A stretch of DNA of 64,000 nt from Faecalibacterium sp. (GTDB lineage Bacteria > Bacillota > Clostridia > Oscillospirales > Ruminococcaceae), in NCBI GenBank assembly GCA_020025825.1, contig JAHHRL010000002.1, forward strand, positions 163,304-227,303, read 5' to 3'. Of the stretch, positions 33,047 through 41,974 are shown one piece after another; the first letter of the stretch is position 1; each line of letters starts with the position of its first letter. The notes beneath the pieces are model-generated. The model had not been told where the DNA came from. It did not search any database and worked only from the letters and a program-made list of their open reading frames with translations. A program made the position numbers and the translations under genes.

Positions 33047-35161
33047 TTAATTTTCGCCTTTCACCGGCTCAAAGTCTACACGGCCCATATTCACGTTTGC
33101 ACGAACAATGGTAACCATGATTTCATCACCCAAGCTCCAGTTTTTGCCGGATACAGGGTCAAACAAACGCACACCCTCTGTCAGCTGCGTTCCGGTTGGT
33201 GTCAGACTTGCCGCAGGGACAAAGCCCTCCAAGGAGTTTTCCAGCTCGACAAAGATGCCACGCTGTGTCACGCCCGAAATCACACCCGTGTAGTTTTCGC
33301 CCAAATGATTCTGTGCATACTCAGCCTTATAGCAATCCTCTGCCGAACGTTCAATCTGCATTGCAATTACTTCACGCTCGCTTGCCTGCTTGCTGGCCTG
33401 TACCACAAACTCACCATAGCGCTCCTGCAAGGTATTCGTATCTGTCTTTTGCAGAATATCCGTCAATACACGATGGATTGCCAAGTCGGAATAACGGCGG
33501 ATTGGGCTTGTAAAGTGGGCATAGTCTGTCAGCACAAGGCCAAAGTGTCCCTTAGGCTTTTCCTCATAGCGAGCCTTTGCCATACAGCGCAGCATACCGG
33601 TATGAATAATCTTTTCATACGGGGTATTGCGCACACTGTCCAAAATTGCAGTCAGCTCCTTTTGGGTAGGCACTTCGCCCGCAAACTTATCGTTGATGCC
33701 GCAGGTTTGCAGCAGCTTATGCAGACGCTCCAGCTTTTCACCATTGGGTTCTTCGTGCACACGATACACAAAGGGAATTTGCTTAACACGTGCAAAGTGG
33801 GCCGAGCACTGGTTTGCCAGCAGCATAAACTCCTCAATCATGGCTTCTGCTTCGCCCTGCACACGCTTTTTCAGGTCTACACAGTGGCCTTCTTCGTCCA
33901 GAATCAGCTTGCATTCGCCGCTTTCGATATCCATGCAGCCACGCTGACGGCGTAAAGCCTTACGCAGCTGATACAACTGCTGCATTGCCGGGAACTGTGC
34001 AGAAACTTCTGCGTACTTTTCTGCCAGCTCTGCGGTTCCTTCGCCTGCAAAAATCTGGTTCAGCTCTGCGTAAACGCCCTTTACACGGCTGCGAATCACA
34101 CTTTTTGCAAAGCGATAATTTGTCAGATTGCCTTCGTGGTCCAAACGCATCAAACAGGAAAAAGCCAAACGGTACTGGTTCTCGTTCAAGCTGCACACGC
34201 CGTTGGAAAGCTGCTTGGGCAGCATAGGGATAACCTGATCTGCATAGTAAACACTGGTGCCACGGTTGAACGCTTCCTGGTCCAGTGCGCTGCCCGGCTT
34301 TACATAGTAGCTGACATCCGCAATATGAACGCCCAGTTCAAAACCTTCCGGAATTGCCTGTACGCTTACCGCATCGTCAATATCTTTTGTTTCTGCACTG
34401 TCGATTGTAAAGATAGGCAAATCACGCAAGTCCAAACGACCTGCCATTTCCTGCTCCGTTACTTGCGCACCCTCAAACTTTTCCGCAGCCAGTTTTACTT
34501 CTTCAGGGAAATTGCGGTGAATATCCTGTGCATACAACAGCGCCTGTGCACACTGCTTTGCTTCGTCTGCACTGCCAAAACGCATTACAATACTTACACG
34601 ATGGCTGTCATGACGCAAACCACGCTGCACAATATCCGCTGCAACCTTGTCGCCATCTCGTGCACCGCCTTCACGACCGTTTACAATCGGCATCATCATA
34701 GTAGGGCAAGCGTCCGGCACAAAGACCAACCGACCCTCAAAGCGGCGTGCAGTACCTACAAAGCGATTATGCTTTGCGATAATCGCCACAACCTGTCCTT
34801 CGTCGCTGCCCTCAACACGTGGGCGGTCAAATTTTTCGACCAAAACACGGTCGCCGGGCATTGCGCCCATTAAAAACCGGCCCGGAATAAAAATATCGCC
34901 GGTGCCGTCCTCACGATTTACAAAGCCGAAGTTCTTACCCAGCTTGACCAGTACACAAGGAATCATCTTGTTTGCACGACCGCTGCGCACAGTAAAAAAT
35001 ACACCCTCACGCTGGCACACAACACCGCTGCGCACCAACTGGTCCAGCGCTTCCATCACTTTGCGCTCGCCGGGTTTATCCTTTGCTAAGCGCTGCTTCA
35101 AATCCCGTACTGTACAGGGATTAAACGTAATTTCGTGTTCTACTTTATCTCGCATAGACAT
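33047..35161 (-). CDS. rnr: Ribonuclease R
   Basis: 704 residues. Two cold-shock domains (about 60-220), the RNB catalytic domain with DSAETKDIDDAVSV (the acidic metal-binding residues) and LEDYAHFTSPIRRYSDL-type TSPIRRYSD, and a C-terminal S1 domain (GVISGVTQRGIFVELENS). It degrades structured RNA 3' to 5'. Start at 35161 with GGGAGG 11 bases upstream; an ORF extension to 35212 includes that site and is not translated. rnr is separated from secG by a terminator and so has its own promoter, next to the palindrome at 35265-35281. smpB, its usual partner, is not visible. Confidence 0.93.
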   Translation of the reverse strand: MSMRDKVEHEITFNPCTVRDLKQRLAKDKPGERKVMEALDQLVRSGVVCQREGVFFTVRSGRANKMIPCVLVKLGKNFGFVNREDGTGDIFIPGRFLMGAMPGDRVLVEKFDRPRVEGSDEGQVVAIIAKHNRFVGTARRFEGRLVFVPDACPTMMMPIVNGREGGARDGDKVAADIVQRGLRHDSHRVSIVMRFGSADEAKQCAQALLYAQDIHRNFPEEVKLAAEKFEGAQVTEQEMAGRLDLRDLPIFTIDSAETKDIDDAVSVQAIPEGFELGVHIADVSYYVKPGSALDQEAFNRGTSVYYADQVIPMLPKQLSNGVCSLNENQYRLAFSCLMRLDHEGNLTNYRFAKSVIRSRVKGVYAELNQIFAGEGTAELAEKYAEVSAQFPAMQQLYQLRKALRRQRGCMDIESGECKLILDEEGHCVDLKKRVQGEAEAMIEEFMLLANQCSAHFARVKQIPFVYRVHEEPNGEKLERLHKLLQTCGINDKFAGEVPTQKELTAILDSVRNTPYEKIIHTGMLRCMAKARYEEKPKGHFGLVLTDYAHFTSPIRRYSDLAIHRVLTDILQKTDTNTLQERYGEFVVQASKQASEREVIAMQIERSAEDCYKAEYAQNHLGENYTGVISGVTQRGIFVELENSLEGFVPAASLTPTGTQLTEGVRLFDPVSGKNWSLGDEIMVTIVRANVNMGRVDFEPVKGEN

Positions 35162-35264
35162 ATCTTTCTTTTCCTCCCATTCCCGTGTGGGCCCTCCAAC
35201 GGGGTCCAACATGGCGCCGCCCTAATCTAAATCAGCGGCATCTTCCCTATCTCTATTTTTACCA

Positions 35265-35281
35265 GTATCTACGGTAGATAC
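35265..35281. promoter_or_regulatory. Perfect 17-base palindrome upstream of rnr, candidate operator
   Basis: GTATCTAC-G-GTAGATAC is symmetric at every position. It lies in the secG-rnr spacer, downstream of the secG terminator and about 100 bases before the rnr start, where an rnr promoter must be. A homodimeric repressor or activator site fits; the protein is unknown. Confidence 0.45.
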
Positions 35282-35286
35282 CTACA

Positions 35287-35326
35287 TAAAAAAACAAGCT
35301 CCGCACTAGACGGCGGAGCTTGTCTT
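35287..35326 (-). terminator. secG terminator
   Basis: Stem ACAAGCTCCGC/GCGGAGCTTGT followed on the minus strand by TTTTTTT, directly after secG. Confidence 0.88.
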
Positions 35327-35333
35327 TCATCTC

Positions 35334-35582
35334 TTAAGCCAGACGGCTGAAAACTGCACAAGCCACAATCGCAACTACAAACAGAACCACGCCAGCAATC
35401 ATCGTCCAACGAGCCAGCATCTGATCCTCGCGAGAAGAAGCACCTGCACCCATTCCGTTAGCGCCACCGGTAAGTGCACCGGACAGGCCCTGACCACGGC
35501 TATGCTGGCACAGAGTCAGAATAACCAATGCTACAGACACAACCAACAGAACAACGCCCATAATGATTTCGTACATTTTCAT
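35334..35582 (-). CDS. secG: Preprotein translocase subunit SecG
   Basis: 82 residues. Two membrane helices (about 5-25 and 57-79) joined by a Gly/Ala-rich loop (LSGALTGGANGMGAG), the usual SecG layout. It helps SecA-driven protein export through SecYE. AAGGAG upstream of the ATG at 35582. In many Firmicutes secG stands directly before rnr, as here, although a terminator now separates the two. Length is normal. Confidence 0.92.
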   Translation of the reverse strand: MKMYEIIMGVVLLVVSVALVILTLCQHSRGQGLSGALTGGANGMGAGASSREDQMLARWTMIAGVVLFVVAIVACAVFSRLA

Positions 35583-35691
35583 GATAATAACGCTCCTTAA
35601 AGCAAAATACTGAACCTAAACATATAAGCAAATAATAACACATCCACTATGCAATTGCAAGGAACTCCCCTGCAATTGTCATCATTTGTGC

Positions 35692-36348
35692 TTATTTTTT
35701 CTTGTTTTTTCCATCAAAACGGTACTCTGTTCCGCTGAGAATGCGTTTGATATTGGAACGATGCAAATACACAACCAAAAAACCTACAAAAGCTGTTACT
35801 GCAACAAAAAGCCATAACTCCTGCGTTGGAAGCTGCTGTGCATACTTACCATACAGAAAAGCTGCAAACGGAAACGTTGCGGCCATTGCAATGCTGCCCA
35901 CCGAAACCATTCGGGTCGGCAGGAAAAACAGCAAAAACTCACAGCCCAGAATTGCAAACAGCGGCGGGCACAATGCCAGCAAACCGCCGGCACTGACTAG
36001 CACACATTTGCCGCCCTTAAACCCAAAAAATACAGGTTTCCAGTGGCCGATTACTGCAAAAATATACGCTACGTAAGCACCCCACATTGGCGGCAGCAGC
36101 AACACATTTGCAAACAACCACTTGCCCACAAAAACAGATAAAAAGCCTTTCAGCACATCGCCAAGGGCTGTAATAACAGCAGCCTTTTTACCAAAGGTAC
36201 GCAGCATATTCGTCATGCCGGCACCGCCGCTGCCATGACGGCGCACGTCGTCACTATGCAGCATTCTGCTAACAATAATACCGGTATCAATACTGCCCAA
36301 AATATAGCCAATTACTGCTGTAAGAACAAAAATCAAAATCTCTTTCAC
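35692..36348 (-). CDS. plsY: Glycerol-3-phosphate acyltransferase PlsY
   Basis: 218 residues, six to seven membrane segments. The three PlsY motifs are recognisable: GSIDTGIIVSR (S-x-x-x-G), RRHGSGGAGMTNMLRTFG (G-S-G-N/A-x-G-x-T-N), and GHWKPVFFGFKGGKCV (G-H-x-x-P-x-x-x-x-F-x-G-G-K). It moves the acyl group of acyl-phosphate to glycerol-3-phosphate, the first step in phospholipid synthesis. GTG start at 36348 with GGAGGT upstream. Follows der by 39 bases and is in the DUF512-der-plsY operon. Confidence 0.95.
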   Translation of the reverse strand: MKEILIFVLTAVIGYILGSIDTGIIVSRMLHSDDVRRHGSGGAGMTNMLRTFGKKAAVITALGDVLKGFLSVFVGKWLFANVLLLPPMWGAYVAYIFAVIGHWKPVFFGFKGGKCVLVSAGGLLALCPPLFAILGCEFLLFFLPTRMVSVGSIAMAATFPFAAFLYGKYAQQLPTQELWLFVAVTAFVGFLVVYLHRSNIKRILSGTEYRFDGKNKKK

Positions 36349-36387
36349 GGGGTGGACCTCCGTAGTTTTAGGAGTGAATATTCGGGA

Positions 36388-37728
36388 TTACACGTCTTTT
36401 ACACGGGCCTCGCCGCCACGTTCACGCACAATCAATCGGATTGGTGTATGATCCAGCGCAAAGCTCTCGCGAATATTATTGATAATATAACGCTGATAGC
36501 TAAAGTGGAACAAGCTTGCCTTATTAACAAAAGCTACAAATGTGGGCGGGCGTGTAGAAGCCTGCGTCAAGTAGAAAATCTTCAGGCGCTTACCCTTATC
36601 GCTGGGCGGCTGCATACGAGCTGTTGCACGTGCCAGCATTTCGTTCAGGACACCTGTTGTGATGCGCATATTGTTCTGTGCATCAACCTCACAAATCAAC
36701 TGCATCAGTCGGTTTACATTATAACCCGTTTTTGCAGAGATAAAAATAACAGGTGCGTAAGACATAAACGCAAAGTCTTCCTGATAATCCTTGCGCTGTT
36801 TGTCCATGGTGTGGGTGTCCTTGCCTTCCACAGCGTCCCACTTGTTGATTACGATGATACAAGCTTTACCCTGCTCATGCGCATAACCTGCAACCTTGGA
36901 GTCCTGCTCGGTAAAGCCAACAGTAGCGTCAACCATAATCAAAGCTACACGGCTGCGCTCTACAGCAGCAAGGCTACGCACTACCATGTAGCGCTCCAAG
37001 CCCTTATCCACGTTTCCACGCTTACGCAAACCAGCTGTATCCGTAAACACAAACTTACCGTACTGGTTGTCTACCAAGGTATCGATTGCGTCACGGGTAG
37101 TACCTGCCTCGTTTGCAACAATCATGCGGTTTTCGCCCAAAATAAAGTTGGTCAGGCTGGACTTACCAACATTGGGACGGCCGATAATTGCAACCGGGAT
37201 ACGCTCCTCGTCCACTTCTTCCTCATGGAAGGTCAGGTGTGCACAAACTGCATCCAGCAGGTCGCCGGTGCCATGACCGTGCACAGAAGAAATGGGCAGG
37301 ACCTCGTCAAATCCCAGATTGTAGAACTCGTACAGTTCAGCAGGAATCTGACCGACCTTATCGCACTTATTCACTGCCAAAATAATCGGCTTGCGAGAAC
37401 GGCGCAGCATATGTGCAACATCCTCGTCTGCTGCTGTCATGCCGGTTGTAACATCAACCACCATAACAATGCAATCTGCTGTATCAATTGCGATTTCAGC
37501 CTGCTGGCGCATATGTGCCAAAATACCTTCGCTGGCAGTGGGCTCGATACCGCCTGTATCAACCAGCAGCATCTGCTTGCCGCACCACTCACAATCGCCA
37601 AAAATGCGGTCACGAGTAACGCCGGGGGTATCTTCAACAATTGCCAAACGCTGGCCACACAGCTTATTAAACAGTGTAGACTTACCAACATTGGGACGGC
37701 CTACAACCGCTACAATAGGTTTTGCCAT
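36388..37728 (-). CDS. der: Ribosome biogenesis GTPase Der (EngA)
   Basis: 446 residues with two tandem G domains, a feature unique to Der. First P-loop GRPNVGKSTLF (about 10-20), switch DTPGVTRDR; second GRPNVGKSSLT (about 185), with DTAGLRKRGN; each has an NKxD motif (NKCD, NKWD); the C-terminal KH-like domain starts after about 355. Der is needed for 50S subunit assembly. GGAGG lies at the end of the DUF512 gene three bases upstream. A long open frame of 511 codons runs on the opposite strand over this gene and is a shadow. Confidence 0.96.
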   Translation of the reverse strand: MAKPIVAVVGRPNVGKSTLFNKLCGQRLAIVEDTPGVTRDRIFGDCEWCGKQMLLVDTGGIEPTASEGILAHMRQQAEIAIDTADCIVMVVDVTTGMTAADEDVAHMLRRSRKPIILAVNKCDKVGQIPAELYEFYNLGFDEVLPISSVHGHGTGDLLDAVCAHLTFHEEEVDEERIPVAIIGRPNVGKSSLTNFILGENRMIVANEAGTTRDAIDTLVDNQYGKFVFTDTAGLRKRGNVDKGLERYMVVRSLAAVERSRVALIMVDATVGFTEQDSKVAGYAHEQGKACIIVINKWDAVEGKDTHTMDKQRKDYQEDFAFMSYAPVIFISAKTGYNVNRLMQLICEVDAQNNMRITTGVLNEMLARATARMQPPSDKGKRLKIFYLTQASTRPPTFVAFVNKASLFHFSYQRYIINNIRESFALDHTPIRLIVRERGGEARVKDV

Positions 37729-37731
37729 AGT

Positions 37732-39072
37732 TTATTTCCTCCCTTGCACTCTGCGCCGAGACAGACGTAAGCCAGTACGCAAAAGCGCTTTTGCTAAATC
37801 TCCGCCGCCGGCAGGTACAATTTCATATTTAACGCCCAGCTCTTGTGCCACTTGCTCCGGCGTCATATTGTCTAAGAACATATCTTTTTCTGCACGAAGC
37901 ATTACTTCCGGAATGCACAGCGTATCACCGGAAAGATTGCCCTTGCACTGGTCCACAATGTCTGTACCGGTAATCAAACCCGCTACATTTACATTGCCGC
38001 CAAAGAAATTGTTCTGGATTGGATGCACCTGCACATGAATCATCGGGTACTGACGCTCCATCTCCGCAATCATTTCCTGAATCAGCGGAGCAGCCAAAGT
38101 TCCGGTAACAACATCCATATGTTTTTCGCCATAAATGCGATGCGGGCGCTCCAGCTCTGCCAAAAATTCATCATGGAACAAGCGCCACATACCTACGCCA
38201 TTCTCAAGTTGTGCAAAGTCCTCGTAATATTCCGCAGACGGAATTTCTTTGCCCGATTTCAAAAAGAACTCATCACTGGGGAAAACCAGGCGCCGGCCGG
38301 TTTCCGCTTTGCTGCGGTCACTAAATTCTTCCAAAATAGCCAGTGTTTCTGCTGCACCCTGTTGGGTATATGGCTCCAGCTTGTATAGCTTATCACGGTA
38401 GCGTGTCATACCAAACGGAACCGCTGCAATACTCTGCACAGAGGGTCCCAAAGCAAGCAAGTCCGTCAAGGTACTGCGCAGATGTTCCCCATCATTTACA
38501 CCGGGGCACATAACCAACTGACAGTTCAGCTCAATCCCTGCGTCAGCCATTTTTTTCAAATAGCGCAGTACATTTCCGGCATTTTTATTTGCCAGCATAC
38601 GGATTCGCAGCTGCGGATCTGTTGTATGCACCGAAACATTTACGGGCGAAATGTGCATTTTGATAATGCGGTCAATCTCATGCTCACCCATGTTTGTCAT
38701 GGTGATATAGTTGCCGAACAAAAAGCCCAGGCGCTCATCGTCATCCTTAAAATATAAGCTTTCTCGCATACCTTTCGGTAATTGGTCGATAAAGCAGAAC
38801 ATACAATGATTAGAGCAGGAGTGTTTTCCGTCACCTAAGTAGGTTTCGAAGTTGCATCCAAATGGCTCATACACATCCTTTTGTACATCCAGAATCTGCT
38901 CAGCACCATCAATACGTGCCTTTAAGTGAAAACTAGCGCTGTCCGTATAAAATTGGTAATCCAATACATCATTGATGGGCTCGTTATCAACCTGCAACAG
39001 CTCATCACCGGGGGCCAGCCCTAACGAAGCAGCAATGCTGTTTTCATCCACAGAATGGATTCGTACTGCCAT
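37732..39072 (-). CDS. DUF512 protein: PDZ-like domain plus radical-SAM-like CxxxCxxC
   Basis: 446 residues. N-terminal PDZ-like domain (SLGLAPGDELLQVDNEPIND), then CSNHCMFCFIDQLP, which is a CxxxCxxC cluster site (about residue 85-92) and a strong sign of a radical SAM-like Fe-S protein, followed by HTTDPQLRIRMLANKNA and LNCQLVMCPGVNDG. The C-terminal DUF512 domain ends near 440. The family is very often next to der in Clostridia; its reaction is unknown. First gene of the operon with der and plsY. GGGAGGGA precedes the ATG. Confidence 0.88.
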   Translation of the reverse strand: MAVRIHSVDENSIAASLGLAPGDELLQVDNEPINDVLDYQFYTDSASFHLKARIDGAEQILDVQKDVYEPFGCNFETYLGDGKHSCSNHCMFCFIDQLPKGMRESLYFKDDDERLGFLFGNYITMTNMGEHEIDRIIKMHISPVNVSVHTTDPQLRIRMLANKNAGNVLRYLKKMADAGIELNCQLVMCPGVNDGEHLRSTLTDLLALGPSVQSIAAVPFGMTRYRDKLYKLEPYTQQGAAETLAILEEFSDRSKAETGRRLVFPSDEFFLKSGKEIPSAEYYEDFAQLENGVGMWRLFHDEFLAELERPHRIYGEKHMDVVTGTLAAPLIQEMIAEMERQYPMIHVQVHPIQNNFFGGNVNVAGLITGTDIVDQCKGNLSGDTLCIPEVMLRAEKDMFLDNMTPEQVAQELGVKYEIVPAGGGDLAKALLRTGLRLSRRRVQGRK

Positions 39073-39092
39073 ATGGTCTCCCTCCCTTTTTC

Positions 39093-39120
39093 ATTCTATG
39101 ATTTCATCCTAACATAACAA
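39093..39120 (-). promoter_or_regulatory. Candidate promoter of the DUF512-der-plsY operon
   Basis: Minus-strand TTGTTA (39115-39120), 16-base spacer, TAGAAT (39093-39098). Its -35 abuts the rpmF terminator. Confidence 0.4.
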
Positions 39121-39153
39121 GAAGGGGAAGGCAATACTGCCCTCCCCTTTTGT
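39119..39153 (-). terminator. rpmF terminator
   Basis: Stem AAGGGGAGGGCA/TGCCTTCCCCTT with a four-base loop, 20 bases after rpmF. The T-run after it is weak. Confidence 0.7.
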
Positions 39154-39172
39154 CATTCATCGATTTGAAGAA

Positions 39173-39352
39173 TCAGGCCTTCTTGATGACTTCCTCGCCC
39201 TTGTAGAAACCGCAGTTGCCACATGCCTGGTGGGGCAGCTTGAATGCGCCGCAGTTGCTGCACTTGACCAGCGCGGGCGCCTCCAGCTTCCACACGTTGC
39301 TGCGACGCTTATCGCGACGAGCCTTGGAATGATGTCTCTTAGGTACTGCCAT
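39173..39352 (-). CDS. rpmF: Ribosomal protein L32
   Basis: 59 residues starting MAVPKRHHSKARRDKRR, the highly conserved L32 N-terminus, with a zinc-ribbon CSNC...CGNC at about 31-34 and 44-47. The four-cysteine form binds zinc, unlike the C-minus forms used under zinc limitation. GAGGAGGTG is placed before the ATG at 39352. It is 25 bases downstream of yceD, the normal arrangement. The reading frame is short and overlapped by a longer out-of-frame ORF, so it is easily missed. Confidence 0.97.
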   Translation of the reverse strand: MAVPKRHHSKARRDKRRSNVWKLEAPALVKCSNCGAFKLPHQACGNCGFYKGEEVIKKA

Positions 39353-39377
39353 TGTGTTTGCACCTCCTCGTTGGATT

Positions 39378-39875
39378 TCAGTTCAGCAGTGATTTCAATA
39401 TACTTAACCTTGCGTCTGCGGGGGTGCTTTCGGCAGCCTCATGGCAGGTGCAATCCTGCCGCTTTTTACCGCACACGGGGCAAAGTCCTAAACAATCAGC
39501 GCTGCAAAGCAGCACTTGTGGAATTTCCAGAGATAGCTCTTGGTTCAACCAAGCATCTACATCTAAAACTCCGTTTCCGTCCATAGGAAGTTCAAAATCT
39601 TCATCTGTAAAGTCGCGCTCACGCACAACCCACTGCGAATCAATTTTGTACTCCTGTGTAACAGGATCCAAACAGCGGGCGCATACCCCGCTAATGGTTG
39701 CTGTAGCCTCTAAACGAACCTCAACTTCGCCTTCCAGCCGATTCGCTGTGAAAGCTGCTTCCACAGGCTCAGATACTTTTGCACCAAAAAAATCCTGCTG
39801 CGAAAGATCTACAGTAAATTCTCTTACCGTTGGGCTGATTCCCGCCGATAAAAATTTTCTCAGGTCAAAAAGCAT
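39378..39875 (-). CDS. yceD: YceD/DUF177 family protein, probable rRNA accumulation factor
   Basis: 165 residues. DUF177 signatures: CARC (about 67-70), then CSADCLGLCPVCG and a closing CTC. YceD is linked to 23S rRNA accumulation in bacteria and plants and almost always sits before rpmF, as here. A zinc site from the cysteines is likely. AAGGAG upstream of the ATG at 39875. It is the first gene of the yceD-rpmF unit. Confidence 0.92.
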   Translation of the reverse strand: MLFDLRKFLSAGISPTVREFTVDLSQQDFFGAKVSEPVEAAFTANRLEGEVEVRLEATATISGVCARCLDPVTQEYKIDSQWVVRERDFTDEDFELPMDGNGVLDVDAWLNQELSLEIPQVLLCSADCLGLCPVCGKKRQDCTCHEAAESTPADARLSILKSLLN

Positions 39876-39942
39876 AGTAACTCCTTATAAAGGCCGCTTT
39901 GTTAGTATATCGCAGGCGACCTTTTTTGTCAACACCTAAAAA

Positions 39943-39977
39943 TAAAAGGGGCAGCAATTTTCTGCTGCCCCTTTATT
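39943..39977. terminator. Bidirectional terminator after the small P-loop gene
   Basis: Stem AAAGGGGCAGCA/TGCTGCCCCTTT with a six-base AT loop and T-rich flanks on both strands. It separates the P-loop gene from yceD. Confidence 0.85.
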
Positions 39978-40019
39978 TCTAGTGCAAAATACAGGGAACC
40001 TTATCGCTAAATATTGCTC

Positions 40020-40424
40020 TTACAGATACTTTTTAACACTCTGGGGCAGGGTAGCCTCATCTGCGCTAACAGTAATAACAGCTTTCACTGTATCGCCGGT
40101 AATTGCAGCAATCTCATCCAATACAACGCCCAGCTTCGTAGTGTCACGGCCTAAAACTTTCAGGATACCATCAATGTATAACTCAGTAATATCGTAGTTG
40201 CCAGCCAACAAACCTGCTACAAAACCGTACAGCATTTCGGCGCCGTCAATCTTGTACTCGTCCATATCGACCAAACGGGCTGCATGGGAGATTTCAGTGG
40301 TAAGCTTCATGCCTTTTTCGACAACAACAACGTTGCCGCCAGTAGCATTCACTGCGCTGTTAATCATGTCGATCATAGCTTTGGTTTTTCCGGAGCCTTT
40401 GGTGCCAACAATCAGTTTAATCAT
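40020..40424 (-). CDS. Small P-loop NTP-binding protein, function unknown
   Basis: 134 residues. Opens with MIKLIVGTKGSGKTKAMIDM, a Walker A at about 7-14. A possible Walker B is TELYIDGI or GVVLDE. Databases often carry this small family as 'ATP-binding' or mistakenly as PilT-like proteins. No transmembrane segment, no second recognisable domain. It stands alone between pgi and yceD, with AGGAGG before the ATG and a small perfect hairpin just upstream. I do not recognise a function. Confidence 0.75.
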   Translation of the reverse strand: MIKLIVGTKGSGKTKAMIDMINSAVNATGGNVVVVEKGMKLTTEISHAARLVDMDEYKIDGAEMLYGFVAGLLAGNYDITELYIDGILKVLGRDTTKLGVVLDEIAAITGDTVKAVITVSADEATLPQSVKKYL

Positions 40425-40486
40425 ATTGGAATCCTCCTATTTTCTTGTGCCTTACGGCACAATAGTCAACATTTTTTAACGGCTTC

Positions 40487-41818
40487 TCACTTAAGCTTAG
40501 CTTCCAACTCAGCAGTCAGATTCTCGTAACCGGGCTTGCCCAGCAATGCAAACATATTCTTTTTATAGCTTTCCACACCGGGCTGGTTAAAGGTATTTAC
40601 TCCCAGCAGGTAACCGCTGCAAGCACAGGCACGCCAATAGAAGTAAATCAAATAACCTACATTATAAGCAGACAAATCATCTACTTCAATCAACAGTTGG
40701 GGAACACCGCCCTCAATATGAGCAAGAATCGTACCTTCCATTGCTTTCCGGTTTACCACGCTCATATTTTGATTTGCCAAGAAGTTCAGGCCATCAAAAT
40801 TGCCTTCCAGTTCATCCAAATACAAATCATTTGCGGGATTCTTTACATCCACAACTGTTTCAAACATTGCACGGGAGCCGTCCTGAATGAACTGACCCAT
40901 CGAGTGCAAATCTGTAGAGAAAATGCAGCTTGCGGGGAACAGGCCCTTCTGGTCTTTGCCTTCAGACTCACCAAACAGCTGCTTATACCATTCGTTCATC
41001 ATGGTAAAGTTAGGCTCGTAGCACTCCATAATTTCAATGGATTTGCCCTTGCGGTACAGGATATTACGAGTTGCCGCATAGCGGTAAGCATCGTTATCCT
41101 TGCTGTCGTTAGAGAACTTCTCCATAGCGTCTGCAGCGCCCTGCATCAATGCATCAATATCAATGCCTGCGCAAGCGATAGGCAGCAAGCCTACAGCGCT
41201 CAAAACGGAGAAACGTCCACCGATATCATCGGGAACTACAAAAGTGGGCCAGCCCTGGCTGTCTGCCAATTGCTTCAGGGTGCCGCGTGCACGGTCGGTA
41301 GTAGCGTAAATACGCTTGTTAGCTTCTTCAGTGCCGACCTGCTCCTCCAGCAGCTTACGCAGCACACGGAACGCCAAAGACGTTTCGGTTGTAGTGCCGG
41401 ATTTAGAAATAACATTAATGGAGAACCGTTTGCCACGGCAAAGCTCCATAATATTGTTCAAATACGTAGGGCTGATGCTGTTGCCGCAGAAATAAATCTT
41501 TAAGCCTGCCTCCAGCTCATTATGATACAAACCCTTGACTGCCTCGATTACTGCACGAGCGCCTAAGTAGCTTCCGCCAATACCTGCAACCACCAGCACA
41601 TCCGAATCCTTGCGGATTTGCTCTGCTGCCTGCTTAATACGAGCAAACTCTTCTTTATCGTAATCACGAGGCTGATACATCCAGCCTAAAAAGTCGTTAC
41701 CGGGACCGGTCTTGGCTTCCAGCTGTGCATGAGCCGCTTCCACCTGAGGCCAAATTGCCTCATATTCATGTTCTGCAACAAAATTACCTAAATGCTTTGT
41801 ATTGAAATGTACACTCAT
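40487..41818 (-). CDS. pgi: Glucose-6-phosphate isomerase
   Basis: 443 residues, the short bacterial PGI form. Signatures: VVAGIGGSYLGARAVIE (phosphate-binding), VISKSGTTTETSLAFR (sugar-phosphate serines and threonines), GRFSVLSAVGLLPIA and the C-terminal GVNTFNQPGVESYK. It interconverts glucose-6-phosphate and fructose-6-phosphate in glycolysis. GGAGGT precedes the ATG at 41818. Preceded by its own promoter at 41863-41891; not in an operon with the dacF gene. Confidence 0.96.
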   Translation of the reverse strand: MSVHFNTKHLGNFVAEHEYEAIWPQVEAAHAQLEAKTGPGNDFLGWMYQPRDYDKEEFARIKQAAEQIRKDSDVLVVAGIGGSYLGARAVIEAVKGLYHNELEAGLKIYFCGNSISPTYLNNIMELCRGKRFSINVISKSGTTTETSLAFRVLRKLLEEQVGTEEANKRIYATTDRARGTLKQLADSQGWPTFVVPDDIGGRFSVLSAVGLLPIACAGIDIDALMQGAADAMEKFSNDSKDNDAYRYAATRNILYRKGKSIEIMECYEPNFTMMNEWYKQLFGESEGKDQKGLFPASCIFSTDLHSMGQFIQDGSRAMFETVVDVKNPANDLYLDELEGNFDGLNFLANQNMSVVNRKAMEGTILAHIEGGVPQLLIEVDDLSAYNVGYLIYFYWRACACSGYLLGVNTFNQPGVESYKKNMFALLGKPGYENLTAELEAKLK

Positions 41819-41862
41819 TCTAATTTGTTACCTCCAGACCAGGAAAGCTTTTTCTTGTATCA

Positions 41863-41891
41863 AGTGTACCCTTGCAAGCACGCAAAGTCAA
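41863..41891 (-). promoter_or_regulatory. pgi promoter
   Basis: Minus-strand TTGACT (41886-41891), 17-base spacer, TACACT (41863-41868), about 40 bases before the pgi ATG. Confidence 0.6.
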
Positions 41892-41974
41892 GAAAAAAAA
41901 GCCGCTAAGTTTCCAGATAAATGTACAGAATTTCCAATGATTTATTAGTCATTTCTCCAATGTTTGTATAGTAT

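Noticed and set aside
35652..35678. Inverted repeat CAATTGCA/TGCAATTG between plsY and secG
   Set aside because: No T-run, so not an intrinsic terminator, and the sequence is simple enough to be chance.
36235..37770. A 511-codon open frame on the plus strand
   Set aside because: It lies wholly antisense to der and plsY, which have full family motifs, and it has no ribosome binding site or family resemblance.
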